Source: Reyranella massiliensis 521 (GTDB lineage Bacteria > Pseudomonadota > Alphaproteobacteria > Reyranellales > Reyranellaceae). From it: a stretch of DNA of 64,000 bases. This document shows, in pieces, positions 62,349-64,000 of this stretch. The stretch spans positions 1 to 64,000 of the forward strand of contig CAMARK010000012.1 in assembly GCA_945860205.1 (NCBI GenBank). The letters run 5' to 3'. Positions within the stretch are counted from its first letter, which is position 1; every line of letters begins with the position of its first letter. A program made the translations under genes and the position numbers. The notes under the pieces were generated by a model. The model did no database searches and was not told the DNA's origin. It saw nothing but the letters and a program-made list of their open reading frames with translations.

Positions 62349-62573
62349 TTACCCGCCCAGGCTGTCCGGCTCGGGGACCGCTCGGGCCGGCTTTTCGCCG
62401 TCGATCGTTCGGGGATGCCGGTGATGCAGGAAGGCAGCGAGCTGCTCGCGGGTGCCCGAGCCAGACAATCGCACGGCCGACTCGAACAGTTCTTGCTGCA
62501 CCCTGGGCGGCAGGTCTCCCCAAACGGCAGTGACCGCGCGTCCGAGAGCTGTCGTTAGTGCTTCGGAGTTCAT
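62349..62573 (-). CDS. Small conserved hypothetical protein
   Basis: A 74-residue soluble protein with GGGGG 5 nt upstream of the ATG. LGRAVTAVWGDLPPRVQQELFESAVRL and REQLAAFLHHRHPRT suggest two helices and a His/Arg-rich end, like small stress-linked proteins of Rhizobiales. Not in a family I can name. Together with 61140 and 61775 genes it forms a minus-strand group of small proteins. Confidence 0.6.
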   Translation of the reverse strand: MNSEALTTALGRAVTAVWGDLPPRVQQELFESAVRLSGSGTREQLAAFLHHRHPRTIDGEKPARAVPEPDSLGG

Positions 62574-62706
62574 TCAGTCCCCCTCTGCAAACTATGGATC
62601 AGCCTGGACCCCTGGCAGCACCATGATCAAGGATTGAATTCAAGATCGATTGGTTTCAGGCCGCAGCGCAAAGACGAGCATCCGCTCACTTCACTATCCA
62701 TGACCT

Positions 62707-63012
62707 ATGATTATAGTCATCAGTGCTGCGACCGGGCCAAGTCCCATCGAGGCCGATGCCCTGCGTCGGGCGCAGGAGACAAGTGGCACCTTGCGGTCGC
62801 TGCTATTGCGCCATCTCCATGTTTTCATGGTTCAAGCTAGTCAAACAGCCTCGACCAATGGGCACGCCCCTATGACGGAGCGGCTCGCCCGGTGGATTCT
62901 GATGTCGCACGACCGCTTCGAAGGCGACGACCTCGTGGTCACCCATGAGTTCATCTCATTGATGCTGGGCGTCCGGCGGCAGGGAGTGACGGAGGCACTG
63001 CACGCGACGTGA
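62707..63012 (+). pseudogene. Crp/Fnr family regulator fragment
   Basis: A 101-residue frame whose middle matches the dimer helix and start of the winged helix of Crp/Fnr regulators (LLLRHLHVFMVQASQTASTNG, ERLARWILMSHDRFEGDDLVVTHEFISLMLGVRRQGVTEALH). The cyclic-nucleotide-like N-terminal half is missing and the recognition helix is cut by TGA directly after it. No ribosome-binding site is convincing. Remnant of a once intact gene. Confidence 0.7.
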
Positions 63013-63261
63013 TCAGACTGTGACAAAGGCAATGGTGGAGGGTTTGTCCGGCTCAGGACCCTTGCGCGGGGGCATCGCCGATTTATTTTAGCACGTCACT
63101 ACCCTTAAACTTGCCCCTTAACTTGCAGCGGAATCTGAACGCCCCTCAGGCGGTCGCGCCCCGGAGGCCACGTGGCTTGTGGCCCTTCAAGTCTTCGTTA
63201 TGGCTGCCGGAAATGTCCGCACCGCCATCGTCACGTATAGCATAGATCGGAGGCAACATTG

Positions 63262-63438
63262 ATGTCTGACCAAGGAGAACGTCCCAAGCCGGCAAAGACG
63301 AAGGTCGCGCTCTCCCACGACGACAACGTGCTTCCACCCGCCCGGGCTGCTGCCCAGGCACAACGCGAGGCCGAGCTATTGAAGCTGCTCAACCCCACGG
63401 CCGTCCTCGAAAAAATCAAGAACAAGCCTGGTCGCTAG
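63262..63438 (+). CDS. Small unknown protein (58 aa)
   Basis: ATG 63262 with CGGAGG 9 nt upstream. The product is 58 residues, hydrophilic (SDQGERPKPAKTKVAL, ARAAAQAQREAELLKLLNPTAVLEKIKNK), probably a helix-forming small protein. No family recognised. Start signal is good, so translation is plausible. Confidence 0.5.
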   Translation: MSDQGERPKPAKTKVALSHDDNVLPPARAAAQAQREAELLKLLNPTAVLEKIKNKPGR

Positions 63439-63606
63439 CGCCTCACCTGCACCGATCGCGACGATGTGCGTTTGACAACGCACGCCGGCGGGGATGGTCC
63501 CGTAGACGTTGGCGAAAAGGTGCTTGGCGGCGCGTCCGGCGCCGAGGGACGCATGGCCCGGCAGCGGACAGGGAGCCATGATCGCGGCTCGGCGTTGAAT
63601 CCACGC

Positions 63607-63966
63607 ATGCCCCTGCTCTCCTGGTCCACCTTTGTCGCGCGACATCCCGCGAGTCACCTGGTCATTGCCAGCCTGCCGGCCGACAGCGCCGAGATCGGGA
63701 CGACCCTCGTCAGAAATCTCAAGGGCCAGATCGGCTTGTTCATCGGTCGGCTCGACATCGCGGGTGCTTACGCCCTGACGATCATGCGCTCGGAAGGTAC
63801 CGCCGAAATTCTTGTCGGCTTCGAAAGCCGCGCCGACGCCGACGCGCTGGCTGGTGCCGTCCAGGCGAAAAAAACGGGGCGATTTCCGGAGTGGGCAAGC
63901 CGAAAGCTTTTTGTGCTTGATGAAGCTCAGTCCTTCGCGCAGTCGACGACGAAATCAGTTGAGTGA
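63607..63966 (+). CDS. Small unknown protein
   Basis: The last frame in the window, about 119 residues from ATG 63607 (open upstream to 63466 with unconserved Gly-rich sequence). Contains LVRNLKGQIGLFIGRLDIAGAYALTIMRSEGTAEILVGFESRADADALAGAVQ, mixed alpha-beta. No family is recognised. The start is uncertain and it may be a decayed gene. Confidence 0.4.
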   Translation: MPLLSWSTFVARHPASHLVIASLPADSAEIGTTLVRNLKGQIGLFIGRLDIAGAYALTIMRSEGTAEILVGFESRADADALAGAVQAKKTGRFPEWASRKLFVLDEAQSFAQSTTKSVE

Positions 63967-64000
63967 TCGCGCTGAACCGCAATCTCGGGATTTTCCGCCG

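Overview
The window reads as a stretch of chromosome from a GC-rich alphaproteobacterium. Supporting signs are a SAM-II riboswitch in front of metZ, a speF-type leader in front of a fold-III ornithine decarboxylase followed by homospermidine synthase, two orphan TctC/Bug binding proteins, and a bacterial ceramide gene set like that of Caulobacter. A Reyranella-like or other Rhodospirillales host is my inference only. I saw no rRNA, tRNA, CRISPR array, transposase or integrase.

Region 1 (1-11000) is a copper/silver and metal-stress island. It holds the N-terminal half of a CopA-type ATPase facing a Cu(I)-type CsoR, a CusB/CusA efflux pair without an outer-membrane factor, and many small secreted His-, Met- or Cys-rich proteins (DUF305, Spy/LTxxQ-like, two Cys-rich peptides). 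It also has a headless CusF domain, a double PRC-barrel protein, and a TMEM165/GDT1 (UPF0016) exporter behind a probable yybP-ykoY manganese riboswitch. A 92%-identical copy of that leader sits 1489 bp upstream, fused to the CusF fragment. Codon use from 1249 to about 7400 looks less GC-rich than further right, which fits acquired DNA.

Region 2 (11000-38200) is mostly housekeeping and catabolic genes: a sterol desaturase broken by an amber codon, nitroreductase, TctC, CoA-transferase, OpgC/SGNH, cyclase, LysE, an orphan BufA2-like bufferin, aldolase, DUF1194, an RRM protein and a NIPSNAP/TPP-enzyme/TctC run. Then come metZ-tenA, a MarR/thioesterase pair, apaG-folE-argE, a transsulfuration enzyme, dgoK, PadR-DUF2218 behind a perfect 2 x 55 bp tandem repeat, and argD-argF-hslO.

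Region 3 (38200-49100) holds two pathways. 38265-45960 looks like a ceramide operon (acyl-ACP synthetase, ceramide reductase, ACP, serine palmitoyltransferase, metallophosphoesterase, GNAT ceramide synthase, MFS). 45975-49046 makes putrescine and homospermidine under a structured leader that carries a 39-codon upstream ORF with a good ribosome-binding site.

Region 4 (49100-53500) is accessory: an unknown HTH/zinc-ribbon protein with a DUF3800 protein, strong palindromes, a frameshifted FkbM methyltransferase, a glycosyltransferase and DoxX. Region 5 (53500-60900) carries an SDR, a glycerophosphodiesterase with a full ugpBAEC glycerol-3-phosphate ABC importer, carbonic anhydrase and a TIGR04325 methyltransferase. 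The right end (61000-64000) has small stress-type proteins, a Crp/Fnr fragment and unknown small ORFs.
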